From Pontibacter beigongshangensis (GTDB taxonomy: Bacteria > Bacteroidota > Bacteroidia > Cytophagales > Hymenobacteraceae): a DNA stretch of 35,177 nucleotides. Location: positions 1 to 35,177 of the forward strand of contig NZ_VFSD01000035.1 of assembly GCF_014332515.1 (NCBI RefSeq), given 5' to 3'. Positions 24,089 through 31,490 of the stretch are shown piece by piece. Positions within the stretch are counted from its first letter, which is position 1. The number at the start of each line of letters is the position of its first letter. Both the position numbers and the translations under genes were made by a program. Below the pieces are notes generated by a model that did no database searches, had not been told where the DNA came from, and saw only the letters and a program-made list of their open reading frames with translations.

Positions 24089-26317
24089 CTAGAAATTAGC
24101 CAAAGCAGCGTTTAAGGTTCCGCTTGGGCGCATGGCTTTTTCTGTTTTCTCGATGTCTGGGTGGTAGTAGCCGCCGATATCTACTGGTTTGCCCTGGGCA
24201 GAAATCAGTTCGTCTACAATCTTGCCCTCGTTTTCGGTTAGTTCCTGGGCCAGTTTGGTGAACTTGTCTTTCAGCTCCTGGTTTTTGCTTTGCTCGGCCA
24301 GTGCCTGTGCCCAGTACAGCGCCAGGTAGAAGTGGCTGCCACGGTTGTCGATCTGGCCTACTTTACGGGCTGGCGACTTGTCGTTTTCCAGGAACTTGCT
24401 GTTGGCCTGGTTCAGAGCTTCTGCCAATACCTCGGCTTTTTCGTTTTTGGTTTTGTAGGCCAAGTCTTCCAAAGAAACAGCCAGTGCCAGGAACTCACCC
24501 AGAGAATCCCAACGCAGGTAGTTTTCTTCTACGAACTGCTGCACGTGCTTCGGAGCTGAACCACCGGCACCTGTCTCGAACAAGCCACCGCCATCAAGCA
24601 ACGGAACAATAGAAAGCATTTTGGCGCTGGTGCCAAGCTCCAGAATTGGGAACAGGTCCGTCAGGTAGTCGCGGAGCACGTTGCCGGTTACAGAAATAGT
24701 GTCTTTACCCGCTTTGGCACGCTCGCAGCTATAACGCATGGCTTCAACCGGCGACATGATTTTAATTTCGAGGCCGTTGGTGTCGTGGTCCTGCAGGTAA
24801 AGCTCTACTTTCTGGATCAGGTTGGCATCGTGTGCTCTTTGCGGGTCGAGCCAGAAAATAGCAGGTGTGTTGGTGATGCGGGCTCTGGTAACGGCCAGCT
24901 TCACCCAATCCTGAATGGGCAGGTCTTTGGTCTGGCACATTCTCCATATATCGCCTTCCTCTACTTTGTGCTCCATCAGGGTATTGCCGGCAGCATCTAC
25001 CACACGTACAGTACCGCTCTCGGCGATCTGGAATGTTTTATCGTGTGAGCCGTATTCCTCTGCTTTCTGCGCCATCAGGCCGATGTTTGGCACCGTACCC
25101 ATGGTGGTTACGTCAAAAGCGCCGTTCTCTTTGTGGAACTTGATCACTTCCTGGTAAATGCCAGCGTAAGAGCGGTCCGGAATAATGGCTTTGGTGTCGT
25201 GCAGTTTGCCATCGGCTCCCCACATTTTACCAGACGAGCGGATAGCAGCCGGCATAGAGGCATCAATGATCACGTCGCTAGGTACGTGCAGGTTGGTAAT
25301 GCCTTTGTCAGAATCTACCATGGCCAGTGCAGGGCCGTTTTCTTTGGCAGCGTTCAGGTCTGCTTCTATGGCGGCGCGCTGGTCTTCTGGCAAGTTCTTG
25401 ATTTTGGCGTATACATCGCCTAAACCGTTGCTTGGGTCTACACCTAGTTCTTTGAACACAGCGGCATGCTTCTCGAAAACATCTTTAAAGAAAACCGTAA
25501 CGGCATGTCCGAACATAATAGGATCAGACACTTTCATCATGGTCGCTTTCAGGTGCAGCGAAAGCAGTATGTCGTTTTCTTTGGCGTCCGCTATTTCTTT
25601 TTCGAAGAAGGCACGTAAGGCTTTTTTGCTCATGACGGCAGCGTCGATTACTTCACCTTCTTTCAGCTTCAGGTTTTCTTTCAGAACTTTTGTAGAACCG
25701 TCAGCACCTACAAACTCAATTTTAACGTCACCGGCTTTGTCCATCACCACCGATTGCTCTGTGCCGTAAAAGTCGCCTTCGGTCATGTGGGCTACATGTG
25801 TTTTGGAGTCGGAGGTCCAGGCTCCCATGGAGTGCGGGTTCTTTTTGGCGTATTGCTTTACAGCCTCTGCCACGCGGCGGTCGGAGTTTCCTTCGCGCAG
25901 CACCGGGTTCACGGCGCTGCCTAATACTTTGGCGTAACGGGCTTTTACTTCTTTCTCAGCGTCTGTCTTAGGGTCTGCCGGATAATCCGGAATGTTGTAG
26001 CCTTGGGCCTGCAGTTCTTTAATGGCCGCAGTTAATTGCGGTATAGAGGCACTGATGTTCGGCAGTTTGATGATGTTGGCTTCCGGCGTTTTAGCCAGCT
26101 CACCCAAGTAAGCGAGTTCGTCGTTCTGCTTTTGGCTTTCAGACAGGTTCTCGGGGAAGGTTGCCAGAATTCTGCCAGCCAGGGAAATGTCTCTTGTTTC
26201 AACTTCAATACCTGCCGCCTGCGTAAATGTTTTTACGATGGGTAAAAAGGAGTATGTCGCCAAAGCCGGAGCTTCGTCGGTTATGGTGTAAGCAATTTTC
26301 GCTGTTTTTGTCGTCAT
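24089..26317 (-). CDS. icd: NADP-dependent isocitrate dehydrogenase, monomeric type
   Basis: The 742-residue cytoplasmic enzyme oxidises isocitrate to 2-oxoglutarate with NADP+ in the TCA cycle. It starts MTTKTAKIAYTITDEAPALA and carries the monomeric IDH-II signatures NSDRRVAEAVKQYAKKNPHSMG (in parts NSDRRVAEAV, KKNPHSMG), DVIIDASMPAAIRSSGKMW, NTPAIFWLDPQRAHD and DIGGYYHPDIEKTEKAMRPS. The length is the family norm of about 740. The type is unrelated in length to the dimeric enzyme (about 410 aa). It is a single gene with a strong terminator; the upstream 90 bases are AT-rich, but no complete TAnnTTTG box is visible. Confidence 0.97.
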   Translation of the reverse strand: MTTKTAKIAYTITDEAPALATYSFLPIVKTFTQAAGIEVETRDISLAGRILATFPENLSESQKQNDELAYLGELAKTPEANIIKLPNISASIPQLTAAIKELQAQGYNIPDYPADPKTDAEKEVKARYAKVLGSAVNPVLREGNSDRRVAEAVKQYAKKNPHSMGAWTSDSKTHVAHMTEGDFYGTEQSVVMDKAGDVKIEFVGADGSTKVLKENLKLKEGEVIDAAVMSKKALRAFFEKEIADAKENDILLSLHLKATMMKVSDPIMFGHAVTVFFKDVFEKHAAVFKELGVDPSNGLGDVYAKIKNLPEDQRAAIEADLNAAKENGPALAMVDSDKGITNLHVPSDVIIDASMPAAIRSSGKMWGADGKLHDTKAIIPDRSYAGIYQEVIKFHKENGAFDVTTMGTVPNIGLMAQKAEEYGSHDKTFQIAESGTVRVVDAAGNTLMEHKVEEGDIWRMCQTKDLPIQDWVKLAVTRARITNTPAIFWLDPQRAHDANLIQKVELYLQDHDTNGLEIKIMSPVEAMRYSCERAKAGKDTISVTGNVLRDYLTDLFPILELGTSAKMLSIVPLLDGGGLFETGAGGSAPKHVQQFVEENYLRWDSLGEFLALAVSLEDLAYKTKNEKAEVLAEALNQANSKFLENDKSPARKVGQIDNRGSHFYLALYWAQALAEQSKNQELKDKFTKLAQELTENEGKIVDELISAQGKPVDIGGYYHPDIEKTEKAMRPSGTLNAALANF

Positions 26318-26592
26318 GTTATTCTCTTGGTTTAATTTACATTACCGCCAAACCCGGGTAATATTGTTTCTAATCGCAATTTAAGATTTAAAATGTTCTA
26401 ATGTGAGTTTCTGCAAAATTATCAGGCAGGAAGCCCCGCTAAATTGAAATTCAGAAATCGCAGCTGTTCTGGCCCCTCGCGGAAGCATTTCTGTCTGTTA
26501 TGTAATCCGTCTCTGCTGCGAACCTCTAAACTAACGTGCTGGCCCTCCGGCTAAATTCTGACGGATAAAGATCCGGGGGCACAGGATCCAAA

Positions 26593-26624
26593 GCCTCTGG
26601 AGGGCCTTTTTCATTAGAATAATT
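26593..26624 (+). repeat. Family A repeat, copy 10
   Basis: GCCTCTGGAGGGCC is followed by TTTTT and the exact tail CATTAGAATAATT. GGCCCTCC at 26541-26548 can pair with GGAGGGCC at 26599-26606 to make a terminator-like stem with a 50-nt loop, although no plus-strand gene lies upstream. Confidence 0.75.
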
Positions 26625-26697
26625 GCCCTGCAATTCAACCAGTTTTACGTTGGCTCCCTTAGCACACAGCTCATTGTCATCAGGAGTACATTGCCTG

Positions 26698-26730
26698 AAT
26701 TATTCTAATCAAAATGCCCCTCCGGAGAGG
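26698..26730 (-). repeat. Family A repeat, copy 11
   Basis: On the reverse strand CCTCTCCGGAGGGGC is followed by ATTTT and the tail GATTAGAATAATT. It is oriented tail-to-tail with copy 10. Confidence 0.7.
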
Positions 26731-26979
26731 TTTGCTTCTGGTGCAGCCTTGACGCATCACCTAAACAACCGGCCCCGGTTTGTTCTGTTAGCAAATATAA
26801 TAGTCTTTTTGAAAATGGCTACTGAGCAAGTAGGCTTTCTGCGGCAGGATAGGTACCTGCCTATAGGCCTGCAACTTGTAAAGCCACAGATATTTTCTAA
26901 TTTCAGCGATCAGATCGTAGTGACAGGTTAACCTGCTTCTTTGATTGGCAGCAGTTAACTAAAGCGCGGATACAAGTAT

Positions 26980-27006
26980 TTCTAATTTTGAATTTCTAAT
27001 TTTTAA
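26980..27006 (+). repeat. AT-rich 27-bp repeat (family C), copy 2
   Basis: This is the exact reverse complement of 15413-15439. It ends 14 bases before the start codon of the flavoprotein gene. A related half-copy (CTAATTTTTAATTTAGC) lies near 21838. Confidence 0.7.
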
Positions 27007-27020
27007 TTTGGCGCAGCCCT

Positions 27021-28256
27021 ATGCAGGAAGTCGATGTTTGTATTGTAGGAGCCGGCCCGGGAGGTGCTACCACTGCCTTGCACCTGGCGCAAAAAGGTAT
27101 CCGATCGGTGTTAGTAGACAAGGCCGTTTTTCCGCGCGACAAGATTTGCGGCGATGCCCTGAGCGGGAAAGTGGTGAACGAGCTGAAGCGTATTTCGCCG
27201 GAGTTGCCGGAGCTGCTGCGGCAGGAGCAGAGCCAACTGCCCTCGTGGGGCATCCATTTTATATCGCCGGGCGGGCACCAACTCAGCGTGCCTTTTAAAC
27301 TGAACTACAACACAGCCGCGCATACACCTGCCGGGCATATTATCAAGCGCCTCGATTTCGACAATTTCCTGCTAAACGAAGTAAAGAAGCGGCCGGAGAT
27401 CACCTTGCTGGAGGGCGTGGACATTAATTCAATTCAGGAGCAGGAGGGACGGCATGTGCTGACAGATAAAACCGGGAAGGTGCAGCTAAGCGCCAGACTG
27501 CTGATCGCTGCCAATGGCGCGCACTCCGCCTTTGCCCGCCACACGGCTGGCATACAGCAGGAGCCGGCGCATTACTGTGCCGGTTTGCGTGCCTATTATA
27601 AAGGAGTGGCTGGTCTGGATAAAGACAATTTTATAGAGCTACACTTCCTGAAAGATTTTCTACCGGGCTATTTCTGGATCTTCCCGCTGCCCAACGGTTG
27701 CGCCAATGTGGGGGTTGGGATGTTGAGCAACGAGGTGAGCCGCCGCAAAATCAACCTGAAGAAAGAGATGCTGCGGATGATCGAAACACACCCGACCCTG
27801 AAAGAGCGATTTGCCCGTGCCGAGCTAATAGGCGACATAAAAGGCTACGGCCTGCCTCTGGGAAGTAAAAAGCGCGTGATCTCCGGCAAGGGCTACATGC
27901 TGGTAGGCGATGCTGCTTCGCTTATAGATCCATTCACTGGCGAAGGCATCAGCAACGCCATGATCAGCGGGCGCTGGGCAGCAGAGCAGGCAGCACGGTG
28001 CCTGGAGCAAAATAACTTTTCCGCTAGTTTTATGCAGGGCTACGACAAAGCCGTGTACAACCGTCTCTGGAAAGAGCTGAAGCTGAGCCGCCAGATGCAG
28101 AAACTGCTGCACTACCCCTGGCTCTTCGACCAGGTGGCCGCCAAAGCATCTAAAAACGCGACCCTTGCCGAAACCATCTCCTGCATGTTCAACGACCTGG
28201 ACCTGCGCGAGCGCCTCCGCCAACCGTCTTTCTACCTGAAGCTGCTGTTTAATTAA
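27021..28256 (+). CDS. Geranylgeranyl reductase-family FAD-dependent oxidoreductase
   Basis: The 411-residue protein opens with MQEVDVCIVGAGPGGATTAL, a Rossmann FAD-binding motif (GxGxxG at about residues 11-16), then KICGDALSGKVV, which is typical of the geranylgeranyl reductase group. The second FAD motif GYMLVGDAASLIDPFTGEGI (about residues 291-310) is complete, followed by the helix SNAMISGRWAAEQ. Family members reduce isoprenoid double bonds in menaquinone, archaeal-type lipids or chlorophyll side chains, or act on other hydrophobic substrates. The substrate here is unknown; menaquinone or carotenoid side-chain reduction is a reasonable guess. There is no signal peptide, so it is cytoplasmic or peripheral to the membrane. 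Confidence 0.88.
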   Translation: MQEVDVCIVGAGPGGATTALHLAQKGIRSVLVDKAVFPRDKICGDALSGKVVNELKRISPELPELLRQEQSQLPSWGIHFISPGGHQLSVPFKLNYNTAAHTPAGHIIKRLDFDNFLLNEVKKRPEITLLEGVDINSIQEQEGRHVLTDKTGKVQLSARLLIAANGAHSAFARHTAGIQQEPAHYCAGLRAYYKGVAGLDKDNFIELHFLKDFLPGYFWIFPLPNGCANVGVGMLSNEVSRRKINLKKEMLRMIETHPTLKERFARAELIGDIKGYGLPLGSKKRVISGKGYMLVGDAASLIDPFTGEGISNAMISGRWAAEQAARCLEQNNFSASFMQGYDKAVYNRLWKELKLSRQMQKLLHYPWLFDQVAAKASKNATLAETISCMFNDLDLRERLRQPSFYLKLLFN

Positions 28257-28295
28257 GGTTGTCTGAACCTTGATTTAAAGATTTCCTTGATTTTA

Positions 28296-28326
28296 GATTA
28301 TGCTAATGGTTTTGACCTTCGGGAGA
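28296..28326 (-). repeat. Diverged family A repeat, copy 12
   Basis: On the reverse strand TTCTCCCGAAGGTC is followed by AAAAC and CATTAGCATAATC. On that strand a GATTCAGACAGACAGCAGCA segment lies just before it, so the B-CAG-A order is kept. Confidence 0.5.
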
Positions 28327-28404
28327 ATTTTTCTGTTGGTGCTGCTGTCTGTCTGAATCAGGATTTGCAGGATTATAGGAGGAGCAGGATGTTCCGGAAG
28401 AGAA

Positions 28405-28434
28405 AATTATCCTAATGAATTTGCCCTCCGGAGG
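28405..28434 (-). repeat. Family A repeat, copy 13
   Basis: On the reverse strand CCTCCGGAGGGC is followed by AAATT and the tail CATTAGGATAATT. A CAGCAGAGGCAGCA linker and the B arm 28462-28484 precede it on that strand. Confidence 0.7.
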
Positions 28435-28509
28435 TGTTTTGCTGCCTCTGCTGTTGAGTTTGTCTGAATCGGAATTTACAGAATTAAAGAATGGACAGAA
28501 TCTCTCTTC

Positions 28510-28537
28510 ATTTATTTGAATAAAATGGCTATCCAGC
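28510..28537 (-). repeat. Family A repeat, copy 14 (GCTGGATAGCC subtype)
   Basis: On the reverse strand GCTGGATAGCCATTTT is followed by ATTCAAATAAAT. It is nearly identical, in inverted orientation, to copy 15 at 30522-30550; the two flank the M61 gene. Confidence 0.65.
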
Positions 28538-28674
28538 ATCTATATTACTCCTGATGCTCCTACTGATCTCATTATTCTGAAAATTCTTACATTCTGTAAA
28601 TTCTGATTCAGACGAAAATCCTGCTCCTCCTATAATCCTGCAAATCCTGATTCCGACAAGCTTATTCAGACATC

Positions 28675-30399
28675 TTAAAACGCCTGCTTCAGCCACAGCC
28701 TGAAGTTCTCTTTCTCCTGCTCAGTCGCTTCTTCGCGTTTTTCGATGGTGTATTTTGGATAGAACGTTTGGCCGTTAGGCTGGAGCTGCACCGTGCGCAG
28801 GCGTTTGTCCCGGAAGAGAGTAATGGCTATAGGAGCAGCTGTGTCGGTGGTATGGAGAAGGGGCTGCAGGTTCTGCTCCAGTTTGCGGTCGTTCAGGGCA
28901 ATCAGCTCATCATCCACGCTCAGCACCTGATGAGCAGGTGAGTCTGGGGCGATGGCTGTTACTTTTACTGTTGTGCCGTCGGCTACTGTTTTAAAGCCAT
29001 ACAGTTGTTCGCTCAGCAGCTGGCTTTCTGTTTTTTTCAGAGTGCAGGCTACATAGTGCAGCGCCTCGGTTAAGGGTACTTCTATAGGAGCAGTTCCATA
29101 AATGTATTTCTCAAAATACTCCTTGAAAGAACTTCCGGCTACCTCCGCCACCAGCCGCTCGTAATCTTGCTCCGAATACCCTTTGTCCTTTTTGCCGAGG
29201 TCGTTCCAGAGCCGCATCAGCACCTGGTCTAAGGTACCATGGTTGTTGGTGGCTTGGCGCAGCTGCAGGTCCAGAAGTAGGGCTGTAAGGGCGCCTTTCA
29301 CGTAAATCGAAACCTTGCGGTCGGGTATGCCTGCTTTGTAGCCATCGAGCCACAGGTCAAAACTCGAGTCGGCTACCGAGAGGTTGTGGTGGCCATAGTC
29401 GGCGTAGTAGCGCTGCAAGGTCGTGTTCAGCTCTTCAAAATATAGGGCAGCCGTAAAGAAGCCGGACCTGGCCAGGAGGTAGTCGCCGTAGTAGGTGGTG
29501 AGGCCTTCGGCGATGTAGCCGGTGCGGAAGTAGTTCTCCTGCGAGTAGTCGTATGGCAGCATTTCCTGGGGACGAATTTTCTTGATGTTCCACGTGTGAA
29601 ACAGCTCATGCGAACTCACCCCCACAAACTCTTTGTACAAGCCCCACGACATGAGCAGCTCCCCCGGCCCCAAGGTAATAACCGTAGAGTTGCCATGCTC
29701 CACCCCGTGATAATAGCGGTACGGCAGGATCTGGTTCAGGAAATGATATTCGCTCACCGGGAAATCGCCGAACAACTCCAGCTGCTCCTTCGTGAACGCC
29801 TCAAAATCCTGCTTTATCCGGAGCCATTCGGGTTGGCAGTCGCCTTGTATCCAGATGTAGAAGGGTAGGCCATTTACCTCGTATTTAGTCTGTTGCAGGC
29901 TGTCGCTGGCAAAGAGCGGTGCATCTACGAGCTCGTGGTAATTGCTGGCCTGTAGGGTAAACTTCTCCAGCACCTGCAGCCCGCAGGCAACTTCATACGA
30001 TTCAGGCAGGTCGAGCTGCAACTGGCAAGGTTCTGCTTGTCTTCCTTCCACAGCCATCAGGCAGTTGATGGGGTTCAGGTACAGTTGCTGCTCATCGAGC
30101 CAGGAGCCGCCCGCATCCATCTGTCGGGCATAAAAGCTATACTCTATCACCACACTACCAGCTCCTGCATTTTCTATAAGCCATTTGTCCTTCGTCACCT
30201 TCCGGATGGCTGTCGCTTCACCGTTTGCGGTAGCTCTTACCTTGCCCAGCTTCTGTGCAAAGTGCTGAAGCTCGTACCGCCCCGGCCGCCAGGCCGGCAA
30301 CTGCAGGTACAGCTGCTGCTCCGTGTTGTCTGGTATCGTTACCCGGATGGTGAGGTAATGGCTGAGCGGGTTGGTGTAGGAGAGGTGGTAGTAGATCAT
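28675..30399 (-). CDS. M61 family (glycyl aminopeptidase-like) metallopeptidase with PDZ domain
   Basis: The 574-residue protein has an N-terminal beta domain (MIYYHLSYTNPLSHYLTIRV), then the zinc peptidase domain with HELFH (His264, Glu265, His268) and the third ligand Glu298 in IAEGLTTYYGD, with the M61-typical TWNIKKIRP between them. A PDZ domain covers about residues 470-545 (TVKVTAIAPDSPAHQVLSVDD). The active site is intact. There is no signal peptide, so a cytoplasmic location is likely, although some M61 members are exported. Family members cleave N-terminal glycine or alanine and the physiological role is unclear. The gene is bracketed by inverted repeat clusters on both sides, with opposite-strand neighbours. 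Confidence 0.93.
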   Translation of the reverse strand: MIYYHLSYTNPLSHYLTIRVTIPDNTEQQLYLQLPAWRPGRYELQHFAQKLGKVRATANGEATAIRKVTKDKWLIENAGAGSVVIEYSFYARQMDAGGSWLDEQQLYLNPINCLMAVEGRQAEPCQLQLDLPESYEVACGLQVLEKFTLQASNYHELVDAPLFASDSLQQTKYEVNGLPFYIWIQGDCQPEWLRIKQDFEAFTKEQLELFGDFPVSEYHFLNQILPYRYYHGVEHGNSTVITLGPGELLMSWGLYKEFVGVSSHELFHTWNIKKIRPQEMLPYDYSQENYFRTGYIAEGLTTYYGDYLLARSGFFTAALYFEELNTTLQRYYADYGHHNLSVADSSFDLWLDGYKAGIPDRKVSIYVKGALTALLLDLQLRQATNNHGTLDQVLMRLWNDLGKKDKGYSEQDYERLVAEVAGSSFKEYFEKYIYGTAPIEVPLTEALHYVACTLKKTESQLLSEQLYGFKTVADGTTVKVTAIAPDSPAHQVLSVDDELIALNDRKLEQNLQPLLHTTDTAAPIAITLFRDKRLRTVQLQPNGQTFYPKYTIEKREEATEQEKENFRLWLKQAF

Positions 30400-30425
30400 A
30401 GAGATTTTTGTCTGAAGCTTTATTT

Positions 30426-30605
30426 AGGGGGCCTGCCCCAAGGATTTGCAGAATTTTTGAATTTACAGAATTATGTCAAAAATATAATACGAGCAGCAGG
30501 GGCAGCAGGAGTAATGAAGAAGCTGGATAGCCATTTTCATTCAAATAATTTGGAGATATCTTCTGTTCATGCTTTAATTCTGCCCATTCTTGGGGCAGGG
30601 GCCCT
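30426..30605. repeat. Inverted-repeat-bounded 180-bp element with a family A copy inside
   Basis: AGGGGGCCTGCCCCAAG (30426-30442) is matched in reverse complement by 30589-30605 at 15 of 17 positions. The homology continues inward over GATTTGCAGAATT against AATTCTGCCCATTC with several changes. Family A copy 15 lies within. It parallels the element at 28350-28658 on the other side of the M61 gene. Confidence 0.65.
30522..30550 (+). repeat. Family A repeat, copy 15 (GCTGGATAGCC subtype)
   Basis: GCTGGATAGCCATTTT is followed by CATTCAAATAATT. A GCAGCAGGGGCAGCAGGAG linker precedes it. It is inverted relative to copy 14. Confidence 0.65.
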
Positions 30606-30676
30606 AGATCCAGATTCAGACAAAAGAAGGCAGCAGCAGCAGAATCCTCCGAAGGGGCGAAATCATTAGAATAATC
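30606..30676 (+). repeat. Composite repeat: B fragment, CAG linker and family A (copy 16)
   Basis: AGATCCAGATTCAGACAAAA is followed by GGCAGCAGCAGCAG, then ATCCTCCGAAGGGGC, GAAAT and the tail CATTAGAATAATC. The B-CAG-A order is the same as at 18447-18517. Confidence 0.7.
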
Positions 30677-30789
30677 CGAAATCAGGTAAATCCATTAATT
30701 CTTTTCATCAAGGTTCAGCCAGAACGAAGGCGATCTGGCTGGCAGTTCGGATAATATTTGGGGATATTTCTGAAAAAGTCTGCAGTGTC

Positions 30790-30821
30790 TTTGCTTCTTA
30801 CCAAAAGGTTTTCTACTTTTG
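30790..30821 (+). promoter_or_regulatory. Promoter of the rpmH-rnpA operon
   Basis: TTTG (30790-30793), a 20-nt spacer and TACTTTTG (30814-30821) form a full Bacteroidota primary promoter. The predicted start is near 30825, giving a leader of about 25 nt before rpmH. Confidence 0.8.
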
Positions 30822-30849
30822 CAGGCCATAATAAAACCATTGGCAGACG

Positions 30850-31008
30850 ATGAAAAGAACATTCCAGCCTTCTCAGAGAAAAAGAAAAAACAAGCACGGT
30901 TTCAGATCTAGAATGGAGACTGCAAACGGACGACGAGTATTAGCTAGCAGAAGAGCTAAAGGCAGAAAGAGACTATCTGTTTCTGACGAGAAAAAACACA
31001 AAGCTTAG
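30850..31008 (+). CDS. rpmH: 50S ribosomal protein L34
   Basis: This is a 52-residue frame from ATG 30850: MKRTFQPSQRKRKNKHGFRS, then RMETANGRRVLASRRAKGRK and RLSVSDEKKHKA. The start MKRTFQPS and the HGFRSRM core are diagnostic of L34. The protein is very basic and binds 23S rRNA in the large subunit. It is followed 42 bases later by rnpA, the near-universal rpmH-rnpA pairing, with a strong promoter upstream. In many bacteria this pair lies near the replication origin, but no dnaA boxes or dnaA gene are seen here. Confidence 0.98.
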   Translation: MKRTFQPSQRKRKNKHGFRSRMETANGRRVLASRRAKGRKRLSVSDEKKHKA

Positions 31009-31050
31009 TTTTAGGTTGCGCTTTGCTCAGCCCGGAACCGCGCACTGACG

Positions 31051-31458
31051 ATGGATCCAGCTACCCAACATACAGCAGCAGAGCAACCCACTTCCTATAC
31101 ATTTTCAAAAGAAGAACGCTTGTGCAGTAAGCGCCTCATCGGGCTGCTGTTTAGCAAGGGTTCTTCTTTTAATGTGTATCCGTTGCGGTTTATTTACCAT
31201 ATTCCGCCCGAACCCATGCCTGAGGTTACGCAGTTACTCGTAACGGTACCCAAGCGCACCTTTAAACTTGCTACCGATCGCAACCGCCTCAAGCGGCAGA
31301 TCCGGGAGGCGTACCGCCTGAACAAACACATCCTGAACGCTTCTCCAGCGCAAGCGCCCCGCCTGCTGGGCATTCTTTACATTGGTAAAGAAAAAAAATC
31401 CTTTGATATCATCCAGAAAAAACTAATTTCCGGTTTGGAACGTTGTTTGATTAAGTAG
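31051..31458 (+). CDS. rnpA: Ribonuclease P protein component
   Basis: The 135-residue basic protein pairs with the RNase P RNA to mature tRNA 5' ends. The central phrase FSKEERLCSKRLIGLLFSKG is the typical N-terminus of the conserved domain. The RNR signature is TDRNRLKRQIREAYRL (about residues 75-91). The first 15 residues, MDPATQHTAAEQPTS, are a non-conserved extension. It lies directly downstream of rpmH and 32 bases upstream of the S41 protease, so the three are likely one transcript ending at the hairpin at 33159. Confidence 0.95.
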   Translation: MDPATQHTAAEQPTSYTFSKEERLCSKRLIGLLFSKGSSFNVYPLRFIYHIPPEPMPEVTQLLVTVPKRTFKLATDRNRLKRQIREAYRLNKHILNASPAQAPRLLGILYIGKEKKSFDIIQKKLISGLERCLIK

Positions 31459-31490
31459 TCTTCATCAGGCACCTCCCTAACTGGAAATAT

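Larger units (their letters stand above)
26318..27020. other. 703-bp gap between divergent icd and flavoprotein genes, with two tail-to-tail family A copies
   Basis: No gene is supported; a 102-codon frame at 26623-26931 crosses repeats and looks accidental. The gap holds family A copies at 26593-26624 (plus) and 26698-26730 (minus), facing each other about 73 bases apart, then an AT-rich repeat at 26980-27006. The promoters of both genes must lie here, but I cannot place them. Confidence 0.5.
28350..28658. repeat. Nested inverted repeats of family B enclosing two family A copies
   Basis: The outer arms 28350-28390 and 28618-28658 are inverted copies with one mismatch in 41 (the inner 36 are perfect: 28355-28390 against 28618-28653). 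The inner arms 28462-28484 and 28591-28613 match in 22 of 23. The interior carries family A copies 13 (28405-28434) and 14 (28510-28537), both on the reverse strand. No coding frame is evident. The right outer arm ends 17 bases before the stop codon of the M61 gene. Confidence 0.85.

Noticed and set aside
26623..26931. A 102-codon plus-strand frame in the icd-flavoprotein gap
   Set aside because: It runs through two dispersed repeats, has no recognisable domain and no promoter or ribosome-binding context.
28303..28539. Short reverse frames within the repeat cluster
   Set aside because: They are translations of the inverted repeats themselves.
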